DNA from: Diabrotica undecimpunctata
Lineage: Eukaryota; Arthropoda; Insecta; Coleoptera; Chrysomelidae
Assembly: GCF_040954645.1 (NCBI RefSeq)
Contig: NC_092812.1
Location: 744,001-808,000 of the forward strand
DNA length: 64,000 nt
Direction of reading: 5' to 3'
Part shown: positions 22,097-33,451 of the stretch, in pieces
Numbering within the stretch: position 1 is the stretch's first letter
Layout: the number at the start of each line of letters is the position of its first letter
The notes under the pieces: generated by a model
Told to the model about the DNA's origin: nothing
Seen by the model: only the letters and a program-made list of their open reading frames with translations
Database searches by the model: none
Made by a program: the position numbers and the translations under genes

Positions 22097-24577
22097 TGTA
22101 TTTTTTGATAACAGTGAGTGCTTGTTAAATTTTGTTTATCTGTTTTACCGATAATTTTTGTTTTGTCTTGTGTTTCTGGATGAATAGTGGAGAAAGGGGC
22201 TTGTAATTTAGACTTATGTTTTTTCTTAGAAACATATAGGGATAGTTCTGCAATAAAGAGTTGGAGTTCTTCTTTATGTCTTTGATTATATGTTTCATAT
22301 ATCGGAAGCGAAATGTATTTCTTCTGCATAGGGTCCGTACAGAATTGAGAAAGGAGAATAATCTGTGGAACTGTGAATTGATTGGTTGTAAATGAGAATG
22401 GCATGTGTTAGAATGTCATCTAACGAATCATTTGGATTTTGGACTTGTAAGGTCCTAAGTTTTTCAATAAGAGTTGAATGAAAGCGCTCTACTGGAGAGT
22501 TTGAGGAAGAATTGTTTACTGTTGTAAAATGTATTTCGATTCTGTGGATATTTAGGAATTCTTTAATGACTGCGGAATTGAATTCGGTGCCGCTGTCGCA
22601 TATAATCTTTTTTGGATAATTGTGGTGCGAAAAGTACCTAGTGTATTTGTCAGTGACAGTGTAACGGTGTTGGTTAAAAATTCTTTTGTATTTTATTTCA
22701 AAATTATTTGACTCTGGATTGAAAATAATTTGGTTTGAGGATAAATTAATTGGTTCAGGTGAAATCTCTATTCCAGTGATGGGGTTCTCAACTGATGTAT
22801 GTTGTGTGTTAGTACTGTTTTGTAAGTTGTCAAAATCGGCAAGGAAATCGTCAATGTCGAAATTGTCTGGTGGTTCGGCACATTCTGAACTCGAGCTTAG
22901 GGCATTTATTTGGACTCGGCTAAGAGCATCAGCAACTTGATTCTCTTTGGCTTTTTTATATTTAACTTCAAAATCATATTCTTCTAGTTTAAGTCTCCAT
23001 CGGGCTAATCTAGAAGTGGGGTCTTTAATTTTGTAGATCCATACGAGAGGATTGTGATCTGTTTCTACAGTGAATTTTTGATTGTATAAGTACATACGAA
23101 AGTGTTTACAAGAATCTAGTATGGCTAAAAGTTCTTTTTCAATAGTGGAGTAGTTTTGTTCTGCAGAATTAAGAGTTCGAGAATAGTAGACAATAGGGTG
23201 GTTGTTTTGAGATAGTACTGATCCTATAGCTATATTAGAGGCGTCTGTAGTCAGTACAAAAGGCTTTTCGAAGTCTGGGTATTGTAGAAGTGGAGAATTA
23301 GTTAACAATGGTTTGCATTTTGCAAAACATTCTAAATAATTTGGATTAGTAGGGTCAATAGTTGCTCCTTTTCGAGTACATCTCGAAAATGGGGATGTTA
23401 TTTTTGCAAAATTTTGTATGAATCTTCGGTAGTAACCGAAATGATTTAATTTCTTTAAAAGAAATTATTTAATTTCTTTTACTGTTTTTGGTAGAGGGTA
23501 TTTTTGTATAGCTTCTATTTTTGCTGGGTTAGGTTAGGTTAAGTTAGGTTAGGTTAGAACTCAGATTTGTCTAACTGAATTTTTAAATTATTTTTTCTGA
23601 AAGTGTCAAAAATAGTAGCAATATGAACTAAGTGTTCTTGTAGTGACTTAAGTGAATAAATAATGACATCGTCCATGTAGACGAAGCAAAATATATGAAT
23701 AAAGGGCCTAAGAATATTGTCCATTAACCTTTCGAACGTTGCTGGGCTATTCTTTAAACCAAAGGGCATACGTAAACATTCAAAGTGACCATGCGGAACT
23801 GAAAAGGCTGTTTTCCGAATAGAATCCAGATGAACTTCAATCTGATTGTAACCTTGAGCTAAATCTAATGTTGTGAAATAACTGGCTTTTCCTAAGTTAT
23901 CCAGTATCTCATCTATCCGAGGAAGTGGGTAACGATCACGTTCAGTATGATTATTGAGCTTCCTGTAGTCAATTACTAATCTAAATTTTTTCTGACCTGA
24001 GGCATCAGCTTTTTTTGGTACTATCCAAACTGAAGCTGAGTACGGTGAAATTGACAGTCGAATTATCTTATTATCTAATAAATTATTTATTTGTTTTTTT
24101 ATTTCCTCCTGCATTGTGTTAGGATGACGAAAACCCTTTACGTAAATCGGATTTTCATCCTTCGTTTTGATTTCGTGTCTAACAGCTGACGTGAAAGTTA
24201 AATTTTTGTTTTCGTCGTAAAATACATCCTTATATTTCTTACAAAGATTTATAATTTTATACTTTTCTTCGTTGTTTAAGTGCTAAGTTAAACAGAAGTA
24301 AGTATAATTACAGAAGTTCTCAACTTCAATTTTCTTATTAAATTTCATAGGCGTCGGTAATTCGATAGTCTCTATGAAACCATTTTTTGCAACGTGAATA
24401 GAATGGGGAATTTTGCTACCTTGAAATTGTCGCCGTTATTTATGATTACGGGAATTTTCTGATATAGTGTTTGAAATGAGAATGCTGACATGAGGATTCT
24501 CAAAGGTTAACATATGAGTCGCATAATTGATAGTGGCATGGAATCTCTTTAAATCGTAATTTCCTAGTAGGATATCA
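22084..24577 (-). pseudogene. Gypsy element 1, pol region (RT, RNase H, partial integrase)
   Basis: Right to left: protease end DILLGNYDLKRFHATINYA (about 24500-24577), RT at 24114-23554 with DYRKLNNHTERDRYPLPRID, FTTLDLAQGYNQIEV, MPFGLKNSPATFERL and FVYMDDVIIYS (YMDD catalytic box), then a (TTAGG)n patch replacing about 18 codons. RNase H follows with [35 protein letters not shown] and DHNPLVWIYK. The integrase zinc domain and first catalytic Asp are deleted; the rest (IICDSGTEFNSAVIKEFL, NSPVERFHSTLIEKLRTL) survives to about 22330, with a frame change into the last 100 residues. A stop interrupts the segment after VKEIK. It is split from its gag by a 4.7-kb insertion at 24578-29258. Confidence 0.92.
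23527..23557. repeat. Interstitial telomere-type repeat (TTAGG)n inside Gypsy RT
   Basis: About six GGTTA units (one with a G-to-A change) sit between the RT motif DKSEF and NPAKIEAIQKYPLPK. In relatives these motifs are joined by roughly 18 residues including YLGH, which are absent here. The repeat therefore replaces, rather than merely interrupts, coding sequence. Confidence 0.85.
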
Positions 24578-27500
24578 AAGTGTTGACTGACGTCGGCGAT
24601 TTTTACGTCGAATGTATGAACAATAAAGCCAAATCAATAATTGTTCAATGTGTTTCCGATGCACAATTAGAGATATTGCGGGACAAAGAACAGGCGTACC
24701 ATATGTGGAAAAGTTTAGAAGCAAAATATGAGAAAAAGAGGCTACCTGCTAAAAAGAAAATTGCTGTCCATGAAATTAAAAGAGGGTGAGTCATTGGAAC
24801 GATTTATTGGTGAATTTGAGGAAATCCTGAGACAGTTAAGAGCCACTGGGGTAAAAATTGAAGATCAAGATATAATATGTCATTTGCTGTTAACTTTACC
24901 AAAATCCTATGAAACAGTGATAACAGTTATCGAAAATTTAGCGTCTGGTGTACTATCATATGAAGAGGTAAAGAAAAGGTTATTGAGTGAAGAAGAAAAG
25001 AGGTGCCTGGGTGCAAGAGCAAGTCGAGTAGTTGGCGCTGAACAAGTTGCTTTCAATGTTGACACATCTTGTTATAGGTCTGGAAAAAGAGGCCATTTTA
25101 TAAAAGAGAATGTCGAGCAAGAGTATCCACAAGTTATCCAAGAGGGTCTGGCAGATTTACAAATTTTCAGAGTCAAAGAAGTTTTCAGGATGATCTTAGA
25201 GGAAATGGGTCAAATAGAGGTAACAGTTACAGAGGTACGAGAAACTTATAACACAACAGAGGAATGCATAGAAGCAACTTCACCCAACAGCAGGATAGGT
25301 CACATGAGATTGATGATATAACTGATGAAGTGTCTAAGGTATGTTGTATAACTGAAATACGTAAAAATGTAGTTAATAGTGAAACAGTGAATAACTTAGA
25401 ATTTGAGATTGGTTCAGGATGTACTGATCACTTACTAAATGATAAAAGTATATTTACAGATTTGGTAATTTTGGATAAACCTATAGATATAGCATTAGCA
25501 AAAAATGGTAACTATTTACCATTGGCATTTACCATGCAGTTGGTATTGGAAATATTAATGTTTGTAGCAATGTATGTGGTCGACAAGTAGAATGTAAAAT
25601 TGAAAATGCTTTTTATGTACCACAGTTACGAAAAAATTTACTTTTTAAAAGAGATGGTTTATACAAAATCAATTTTGAAGTAGTTCAACAAAAATTTTAC
25701 TCTGTCCAAGATGACCAAAATAAAGAATTTATTAGATGGCATGAAAGGTTTTCACATTTAAATTTTAAATCACTAGAAAACTTAATTAAAAAGAATTTAG
25801 TGGATGGAATAAACAAGGACATACATATTGGTGGAGTGAATTTTTGTGAATCATGTATACAGGGAAAGTTTTCAAGGTTACCTTTTTCAACCAGGACAAA
25901 AAGTAATAGAATTTTAGAAATAATACATTCTGACGTGTGCGGGCCAATCAGTCTACAAACAATTGATGGTTGTAAGTATTTTGTCACTTTTATAGATGGT
26001 TTTTCAAATTTTACTATGCTTTTTTTAATTTAAAAATAAAAGTGAGGTTTTCAATAAATTTAAGGAATATTTGTGGTTTGTTGAAGCAAAATTTAATTCA
26101 AAGGTTTCTAAATTAAGATGTGATAGTGGGGGTGAATATGTTTCAAATGAATATAGAGAGTTTTGTAAAGAAAATGACATTCTATTAGATTATACAGTAC
26201 CGTACACACCTCAACAAAATGGTAAGGCAGAGAGGATGGACCGTACTTTGGTGGAAAGAGCTAGATGCATTATGAATGCTTCAATGGTTCCTAAGTCTTT
26301 CTGGGGAGAAGCTATAAGGGCGTCATGTTATGTGATAAAAAGGTCACCTTCGGAAAGCCTGGATGGAGACGTTACACCAGCTGAAATATGGAACAATAAA
26401 AAACCAGATGTTAGAAATTTAAAAGTTTTTGGAAGTACTTATTATGCTAACATTCCTGACGAATTGAGGAGTAAGTTTGATGATAAGGCAGGAAAATGTG
26501 TAATGTTGGGCTATGCACCTACAGGTTATAGGTTGTGGAATACAACTAAAAACAAAATAATTATTGCCAGGGATGTAAGGTTTAATGAAAATGAATTTTA
26601 TTTTAAAGGATTGGCAACACTAGATGAAGACGGAGAAGTTAGGAGCAAACGTGATGAAGGTATTGATATTGTAGACAACATTGCAAAACAGGAAATGAAC
26701 CGCAGAAATGAAATAGATCAAGTTCGTATTAATGAAAAAGTAAAAAATGAAGAACAGAACACAAGTCGAGCAGAAGGTAGAGGAAATAGAAATATAAAGC
26801 CACCAAAATGGTTAGAAGATTATGAGACTTATATGGCTCTATGTGCCATGAATTTGGTTAAGGATATGCCACAGTCATTTAAAGAAGTAAAAGAAAGGGA
26901 TGATAAAGATTGCTGGGTTAAGGCAATGAAAAGGCCGATTGATTCGATAAATAAAAATGGTACCTGGGACGTAGTCGATAAAAAACCTTTTGGAAAGAAT
27001 ATTTTGGATACGAAATGGGTGTATAATTTTAAACCTTTTGAAGAGAGTAAATGTGATAAATATAAGGCTCGATTAGTAGTTCGAGGATTTGCACAAGAGA
27101 AGGGAACAGATTATGAAGAAATTTATTCTCCAGTAGCGAAAATGACCACCATTAGAACGATCTTGTCTATTGGAAATCAATTTTCATTTTATTTCAGACA
27201 ACTAAATGTTAAGTCAGCATTCTTGAATGGAACTTTGGAAGAAGAAGTCTATATATATATATATATTCGTCAGATGGAGTAGAATGTAAAAATGAAGTAT
27301 ATAGGTTGAATAAAGCATTGTATGGGTTAAAATAATCATCAAAATGTTGGAACATAGAAATTAACACTTATTTATTTGAAATTGGATTTATAAGGTCCGA
27401 GAATGATTTTTGTTTATATATTACATGTAATGATAATTTTGCAACATATCTTTTAATTTATGTAGATGATATAATAGTTTGTGGTCCTTATAATGATTTT

Positions 27501-28540
27501 ATAAACTATATTGTAAAGCAGTTAATGAAAAAGTTTGAATTAAAGGATAAGGGTAAACTTGAATATTTTCTTGGTTTAAAAATAAACTATGATAGAGACA
27601 AAGGTGTTTTACATATTAGTCAGACAAGATATATTAAATAGATCTTAAGAAAGTTTGGTATGGATTCTTGCAATCCTACTTCTATACCAATAGATCCAAA
27701 ATTGAATTTGACATGCAGTGATAATAATAATTCAAATAAACCTGTGAGACAATTAATATGTTGCTTAATTATCTTATGTTAGGTAGTCGACATGACATAT
27801 GTTTCGCTCTTAATTATTTCTCTAGATACCAAGACAAGTCATCAGATGAAATATGGTTTCATTTAAAAAGAGTATTGAGATATTTAAAGGGGTCTGAAAA
27901 TGTGGGTTTGGAATATTGTAGGAAAAATGAACAGCCAATGGCAAGTTTTGTACAAATTGTAAAATCAGTTACTGGTTATGTAATAAAGTTATTTGGAAAT
28001 GTAGTATCATGGGTAACAAGAAAACAAAACTGTATAACTTTATCAACGACGGAAGCTGAACTAGTAGCTTTATGTGCTTGTGTTACAGAAAATTTATTTA
28101 TGAGAAAATTATTAATTGATTTAAATATTGAAGTGAAGCAATTAACAATTTTTGAAGATAACCAAGTTGTTTAGCACTTGTGAAAAATCAGGGAAATAAC
28201 AAGAGAGTGAAGCATATGGATTTAAAGTATCGATTTGTTACTGAGTGTGTAGAGAAGGGAATTTTAGATTTAAGGTATATTAGTTCTAAAGAGCAACAAG
28301 CTGATGGGCTTACAAAAGGCCTATCCGTAATGAGTTTCTCTACATTTAAGAATTTTTTACGCTTGAAAGGTTTTTATCGAGGGAGAGTATTGTGAATCGC
28401 TAAAAACCTCTTTTCTGTCCCCTTTCTAATAAGAAGAAGAGAACTGACAGATGATCAATAGAATTTAATGTTAATTGATTGAATGATTGAATTTGTATTT
28501 TTGTAGTAAACCAATATAATCGGAGGAAATAAAGGTTAAA
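24578..28540 (+). mobile_element. Copia-type LTR retrotransposon, decayed, LTRs not seen
   Basis: Gag begins truncated (AHMW-like YHMWKSLEAKYEKK, 24690-24730) and changes frame near 24740-24790, with a CYRSGKRGHFIKE zinc-knuckle relic (25075). Protease reads IGSGCTDHLLND (25405-25445). Integrase follows: GAG-pre HERFSHLNFKSLE, CESCIQGKFSRLPF, core IIHSDVCGPI (25920), CDSGGEYVSNEY (26119), PYTPQQNGKAERM (26200) and GYAPTGYRLW. RT is at 26860-27700 with NILDTKWVYNFK, YKARLVVRGFAQEKGTDYEE and YVDDIIV (27462). RNase H ends TEAELVALCACVTE and ADGLTKGLS near 28330. A TA expansion at 27250 breaks RT; several stops occur downstream. It lies inside Gypsy element 1. Confidence 0.92.
26071..27282 (+). 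pseudogene. Copia integrase/RT open segment (403 codons)
   Basis: The longest uninterrupted piece of the Copia polyprotein, covering the second half of the integrase core (CDSGGEY, the HPNTPQQN-like YTPQQNGKAER box and the catalytic Glu region), the linker, and the RT N-terminus up to AFLNGTLEEEVY. At 27250-27262 a run of TA dinucleotides gives VYIYIYIRQME and a stop; the expected continuation (SDGVECKNEVYRLNKALYG) lies in another frame just after. This supports slippage in the TA run as the inactivating event. It starts after a short frame loss near 26033. Confidence 0.85.
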
Positions 28541-29261
28541 TATGAAAGCAGTTTGGAATGAAGATCAACGAAAAAAAAACAAAAGTAATGGTGATCCAAA
28601 GAAAACAGAATATCCCCTTACCTATAAAAATAAATGGGAATATTTTAGAACAGGTAAACCAATACAAATACCTTGGCTGTTGGATTAATTGCAAGCTGGA
28701 CCCAGAACAAGAAATTAAAGCGAGAATTGCTCAAGCTAGGGATAGTTTCTTTAAGATGCGCGTTCTATTCTGCGATACACATATAAATATTAAATTGAGA
28801 TTAAAACTTGTAAAATGTTTTATCTGGTCTGTTCTTCTCTACGGAGTCGAAACATGGACTTTAAAAATAAAGAGCCTGAATAGAATCGAGGCATTTGAAA
28901 TGTGGGTGTACCGTAGAATTTTAAAAATTCCTTGGACAGCACGAAAAACAAATGAAGAAGTACTAGCGAGACTCAATTTAGAAAAAGAACTATTGAGAAC
29001 AGTCAAAAGAAGAAAAACCAGTTATTTAGGGCATTTGTTGCGCAACGAGAAATACTACATCCCTCAGTTGATAATAAAAGGCAAAATAGAAGGAAAGCGA
29101 GGAATTGGAAGAAAAAAATTGTCCTGGTTACGTAATATCAGAAACTGGACAGGACTTGGATTTGAGGAACTCTTAAGAACAGCTGAAGATAGACAAACGT
29201 TTGCCACCATAACCGCTAACCTCCATTGATGGAGACGGCACTTGAAGAATGAAAGCAGTTT
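28541..29261 (+). mobile_element. 5'-truncated LINE insertion with 13-bp TSD
   Basis: The direct repeat ATGAAAGCAGTTT occurs at 28541-28553 and 29249-29261 and brackets the LINE fragment. There is no poly(A) tail; the insert ends GGCACTTGAAGA. Joining the flanks gives continuous Copia/Gypsy flanking sequence. This is the outcome expected from target-primed reverse transcription with 5' truncation. Confidence 0.85.
28558..29229 (+). pseudogene. LINE RT C-terminal region, open for 223 codons
   Basis: Encodes the thumb and C-terminal part of a non-LTR RT: EKKTKVMVIQRKQN, QYKYLGCWINCKLDPEQEIK, SVLLYGVETWTLKIKSLNRIEAFEMWVYRRIL, KRRKTSYLGHLLRNEKYY, GKRGIGRKKLSWLRNIRNWT. This YLG...LLYGxETWTL...GHLLR arrangement is typical of the endonuclease-RT LINEs of arthropods. 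The catalytic RT core is missing because of 5' truncation, but no stop or frameshift interrupts the surviving part, which suggests a fairly recent insertion. It ends with its natural stop 20 bp before the downstream TSD. Confidence 0.88.
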
Positions 29262-30661
29262 ATTTTATTAATTAGCCAGATTGATGATTAAAGAAAACAA
29301 AAGTTTGTGGAATTCCATATTCCATAAATAGTGGCGTCTTAATATTTAATTCATGCTTGGAAGTAATTTTCATTGACGTTAGCGAAAAAGGTTTTCGATA
29401 AATATGTTTTTTATCAAATAGTTTGAGAGCTCGCGGGTTTATAATTGAATGGGAACCGCCGGTATCAATCAAAACGCGTAGATGTGTTTTGGGTGTGACG
29501 AAGCAGGGGAACCCAGGGGAACTTTCTGTAGGTTTATACAGGGGGGTGGATGCTCTTGTAACGGGATGGCTTGAAAATCCTGATGATTTACATCATGCAA
29601 ATCGGGCTCTTGTTCGGATTCATAATTTTCGAAATATTGGGAATCATTCGAGTCTATGTTAAAATTGTGGCTTCTATTAGTTGTAATTGTCATGGCCTGA
29701 TGGTTTCTGGTTGTGGTAGTTTGAACACCGCTCATTGGAGTGGCAAAATTTGGTTGGGGTCGAGGAGCTTTATATTTATTTAATCTTATTCTGAGGAAAA
29801 TTGTAGTTCTGTTGTGGAGTTGAGTTGGGTTCTGTGTTGTGGAAACGTGTGTGGTGAGTCGAAGGTCTCACATAATTTAAATGCGTGGGTTGGAAGTTTG
29901 AGTGTGTGGGTTGGAAGTTTGTGGATCTTTGATTATTCGAAGATTGATAGGTTTTATTTTTCATTGGGGGCTTTTTGTTTTGTTGGCTCTTAAGGAAGTT
30001 CATGTATTGTTGCTGATTTTTGTGATTATCGTATGCAATACACTTTTGAGGGGCTTCCTCTAGGGAATTTAATTCAAAATGCGATAAGTATTCGCAATAA
30101 GGCTCATTGATTCCAGTACAGAAGGTTTTGAGGGCAATGTTTTTAAAGTATGGAGTTTTAAAAGTTACTGTCGCGGGATTGTCGTTTAGAGTGATGTGTT
30201 GGAGTAAGTCATTCAGATTTGTAGTTATTCTTTGATGATAATTGTCGTAGGATTCACTATGATTTTGGACGGTGGTGGATAATTGTGTTACCAATATGTC
30301 TTCGGAACGTCTGTCTCCGTATTTAGTTAATAACTAACCTAGGTTCTCCTTTAATTCGAGATACGATATGGGAATTTAAAATAAACTCTTGGGACGGATT
30401 TAAATATTGGGTGCCTAAGAAAACTATTAAATTATCTACTGCTTTGATAAACGTGGAGAGGTTGTCTCCAGAAGAGAATTCGGGCAGAGTTGAGCAAAGG
30501 CTAGCAATATCGCTATTGGTCATCTGCATTTTGGAATGTAATTTAGATGCAAGCTTGGATTTAGAGGTTTGTAGATTTCTTTTTATTTTTAAATTCAAAT
30601 TATCTAATAGTAAACTTAAATTTTTGATACTATTTTGGGAAATATCATTCAATGTACTCAT
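29259..30661 (-). pseudogene. Gypsy element 1, gag and protease
   Basis: Gag starts at ATG 30661 (MSTLNDISQNSIKNLSLLL, with STLPEFSSGDNLSTFIKAVD, a typical Gypsy gag core) and runs to 30323, where a frame change leads into 30294-29776 (YHQRITTNLNDLLQHITL, LKTFCTGINEPYCEYL, then a Gln/Asn-rich tail with FQPTHSN repeats). A third frame (29735-29469) continues, then the protease LIDTGGSHSIINPR at 29472-29430. The protease is cut at about 29262 and resumes at 24577. So at least two frameshifts plus the Copia/LINE insertion inactivate it. No LTR or PBS could be found to the right. Confidence 0.88.
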
Positions 30662-30738
30662 AAAATATATGCAAACATTCTTCCTTTTTATAACATCGGA
30701 ATCTGCTGATTCTTGGTAGTAGGGTAGCTTATGGCTAC

Positions 30739-30743
<5 letters not shown>

Positions 30744-30797
<54 letters not shown>
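30744..30797. repeat. (TA)n microsatellite
   Basis: A TA tract of about 54 bp just left of the MITE at 30799. Confidence 0.95.
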
Positions 30798-30798
<1 letters not shown>

Positions 30799-31029
30799 GA
30801 AAAAGGTTAATGCGAGTTAATAGTAAAATAAAGGTACAAAATATCGGCATAGCTACGGCAAAAAAAATATCAGCAAATACGGTACAGTCCCGTACTGAAG
30901 ACGACCAATAGTCAGAAATATGTATATACGGTTGCCTTCCATCTTATACACGTTTTATTATATTTTTTTTCTTTGTTGCGAGCTATGCCGATATTTTGTA
31001 CCTTTATTTTACTCCCTAATAGCACATGG

Positions 31030-31160
31030 ACGTCCATAGTACGTCCCTCAAGGACTTTAAGGACGTCCCTCGAACGTCCGCTTTGGTCCCAAGTACGTCC
31101 ATTTAACGTCCTATATTGGTCCGAATGTCGCTGCGATGGACGTCCATTTTACGTCCCGAG
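31030..31160. promoter_or_regulatory. Cluster of ACGTCC hexamers in subterminal region
   Basis: ACGTCC occurs eight times (31030, 31041, 31063, 31074, 31095, 31106, 31140, 31151), plus a GGACGT at about 31161. Several are within the palindrome GGACGTCC. The opposite end (33590-33655) holds about four more. Such subterminal arrays commonly bind the transposase; here a THAP DNA-binding domain is encoded a few hundred bases away. Binding is inference. Confidence 0.65.
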
Positions 31161-31364
31161 CGGACGTAAAATGTTAAACGAATGTAAAATGTAATTCTGG
31201 TTGTTTTCGATAGTCCGTAGGCGTCTATGATAAATACTCGACACAACAAGTGCATTTGACCATTTATATAATTTATTTATAGTTAAAAGGTTATAGTTAT
31301 AGTTTATAGTTAAATATATAAGTTTATAGTTATAGTTTATAGTTAAAAGTTTAATTTATATTTA

Positions 31365-32870
31365 AAATGTCTGGATATATTTGTGCGATTCGCGGATGTT
31401 CATCTGTGACAGGAAAAGGAATAAGTTTATTTAGATTTCCTAAGAATAATAACAGGTAATTACTATTGCTTTGTAATTATTATTAGTTATTACATAATAG
31501 TATTGGTTTGACTTTCGAACAGTAAGCCGACGCCGACGTGTCTGTCCGAGCTATAAAAAATAAACTTTGGTCTGCCAAGGGATAGTTCAAAATGAAAACA
31601 TTAAATTTGGTGTCAGTGCTATTTCTTTTATTGAAAGACGCAAGTCTCCGAAGGCTCAGGTCAAAAAATCAACAGATGGTGGCCCGGCGTCAGTGCGCTC
31701 GAAGACAACAATACGAATATAGTATTTTTAGGAAATAAAAATATATAGAGGGTTTTATACACAAGAATATTTTATTTAAGAGCGTAGGCGCAAAATTTCG
31801 GGCAAATGTTTTTTAAATGTATTCATTTTTTTTCGAATCCTGAAAAAACTAATAAGTATTTTTGAAAAATTTAAACGCAGAATGAAAGACCACATTATTA
31901 CTGAGGGCCAAAAGTCCCCGAAAACTTCTATAATGTTTATTTTAATAAGTTACAGGGGTGAAAAAAAAAAAGAGAAAATTTAGTGTGATTTTTAATTTCA
32001 AATATCTCATTCAAAAAAACTTTTTGTTTATTCTAAGGGACTTTCGGCCCTCGGTAATAATGTAATCTTTCATTCTGTGTTTAAATTTTTCAAAAATATT
32101 TGTTAGTTTTCTCAGGATTCCAAAAAAATGTTAAAAAGCATTGGCCCGAAATTTTGCGCCTATGCTCTTAAACGAAACAAAGACATTACTAAAATGCTCA
32201 AACTAAAAATTGTTGGAAACATAATTAGACCGATAATTGGGAAATCTTAAAATTACAATAGAACAAGACTTCAAAATTGCAAAAACATGGTTGCAAATAA
32301 ACAAACTTACATTAAATTATGAAAAAACTAAATAGGTACTCATCTACTTTTTGCTATATACAAAAGTTGTCTGCCAATTTTTAATTCGTTAAATATAAAT
32401 AAAAAAGATCAAATATATGGATCAAAGTACATAAAATATTTAGGAGTTTTAAATGGGAATTACAAATAAAAAATATTAAAACTTTATTTGTTGCATATCT
32501 CAATATTTAGTGACATTTTTGTGACTTAGGAGAAAACTGTAAATTTATTAAGATTAGATATTGACAAAAGTTAAATATTTCATAACTTACAATATACTTA
32601 GAATATTCTAATACTCTTATAGTTGTAAGTAATAAAGTATTATTTATAAATACAGAAAAAGTTCTTTGTTTAAAATTTGTTCTGTTAAAAATTTCTAGTG
32701 CCAAAGTGTGGATAGAAGCTTGCAGACGAGAAGATTTGTTATTCAAAATGGATTCACTTTATAATAATTATAGGATTTGTGAACTGCATTTTGAAGATAA
32801 TGTTATTGTAAAAGGAAATAAAAGAAAAACATTGGCGAATGACGCAGTACCTTCAATGATATTTGTTATT
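31365..32870 (+). pseudogene. THAP zinc-finger gene, two exons
   Basis: Exon 1 (ATG 31367 to about 31455) encodes MSGYICAIRGCSSV and ISLFRFPKNNN and ends at a GT donor (AGGTAATT). Exon 2 follows an acceptor (ATTTCTAG, 32700) with AKVWIEACRREDLLF, YRICELHFE, GNKRKTLANDAVPS. Together these give the C2CH signature of THAP (C-x4-C ... C-x2-H), the invariant Trp and the AVP box. THAP domains bind DNA specifically. The frame closes soon after AVPSMIF, so either a third exon is missing or the gene is truncated. The intron is expanded to 1.2 kb by nested repeats. Confidence 0.8.
31776..32171. mobile_element. TTAA-flanked MITE, copy A
   Basis: 388 bp between TTAA at 31776 and TTAA at 32168. TIRs begin GAGCGTAGGCGCAAAATTTC and end GCGCCTATGCTC; the whole element is a near self-palindrome. 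TTAA target sites are typical of piggyBac or Kolobok-type transposases. It lies in the THAP intron. Confidence 0.88.
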
Positions 32871-33050
32871 TATATTTAACGAATTAAAAATTGGCAGACA
32901 ACTTTTGTATAGGTATAGCAAAAAGTAGATGAGTACCTATGTAGTTTTTCATAATTTAATGTAAGTTTGTTTATTTGCAACCATGTTTTTGCAATTTTGA
33001 AGTCTTGTTCTGTTGTAATTTTAAGATTTTTAGTAATTTCTTTGTTTCGC
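32172..33050. repeat. Inner arms of a large inverted repeat around THAP exon 2
   Basis: About 32172-32400 and 32867-33050 are inverted copies that contain a LINE RT scrap (TWLQINKLTLNYEKTK). With MITEs A and B they form arms of about 600 bp around a ~470-bp unique centre that holds THAP exon 2. The left arm has about 60 bp not present on the right, and continues as YIKYLGVLNGN (32430-32460), a LINE motif. Confidence 0.8.
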
Positions 33051-33451
33051 TTAAGAGCATAGGCGCAAAATTTCGGGCAAATCCTTTTTAAATACAGTCA
33101 TTTTTTTCGAATCCTGAGAAAACTAACAAATATTTTTGAAAAATTTAAACACAGAATGAAAGATTACATTATTACCGAGGGCCGAAAGTCCCTTAGAATA
33201 AACAAAGAGTTTTTTTGAATGAGATATTTGAAATTAAAAATTACACTAAATTTTCTCTTTTTTTTTTCACCCCTGTAACTTATTAAAATAAACATTATAG
33301 GTGTTTTCAGGGACTTTCGGCCCTCAGTAATAATGTAGTCTTTCATTCTGCGTTTAAATTTTTCAAAAATACTTATTAGTTTTTTCAGGATTCGAAAAAA
33401 ATGAATGCATTTAAAAAACATTGGCCCGAAATTTTGCGCCTACGCTCTTAA
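33051..33451. mobile_element. TTAA-flanked MITE, copy B (inverted relative to A)
   Basis: 393 bp between TTAA at 33051 and TTAA at 33448, with the same TIRs as copy A and opposite internal orientation. Sequence outside the TTAA is also shared with copy A in inverted orientation, so the pair is part of a larger inverted repeat. Confidence 0.88.

Noticed and set aside
24578..24620. Copia 5' LTR beginning TGTTGACTGACG
   Set aside because: Only a few bases before gag-like sequence and no matching 3' copy near 28540; insufficient to call an LTR.
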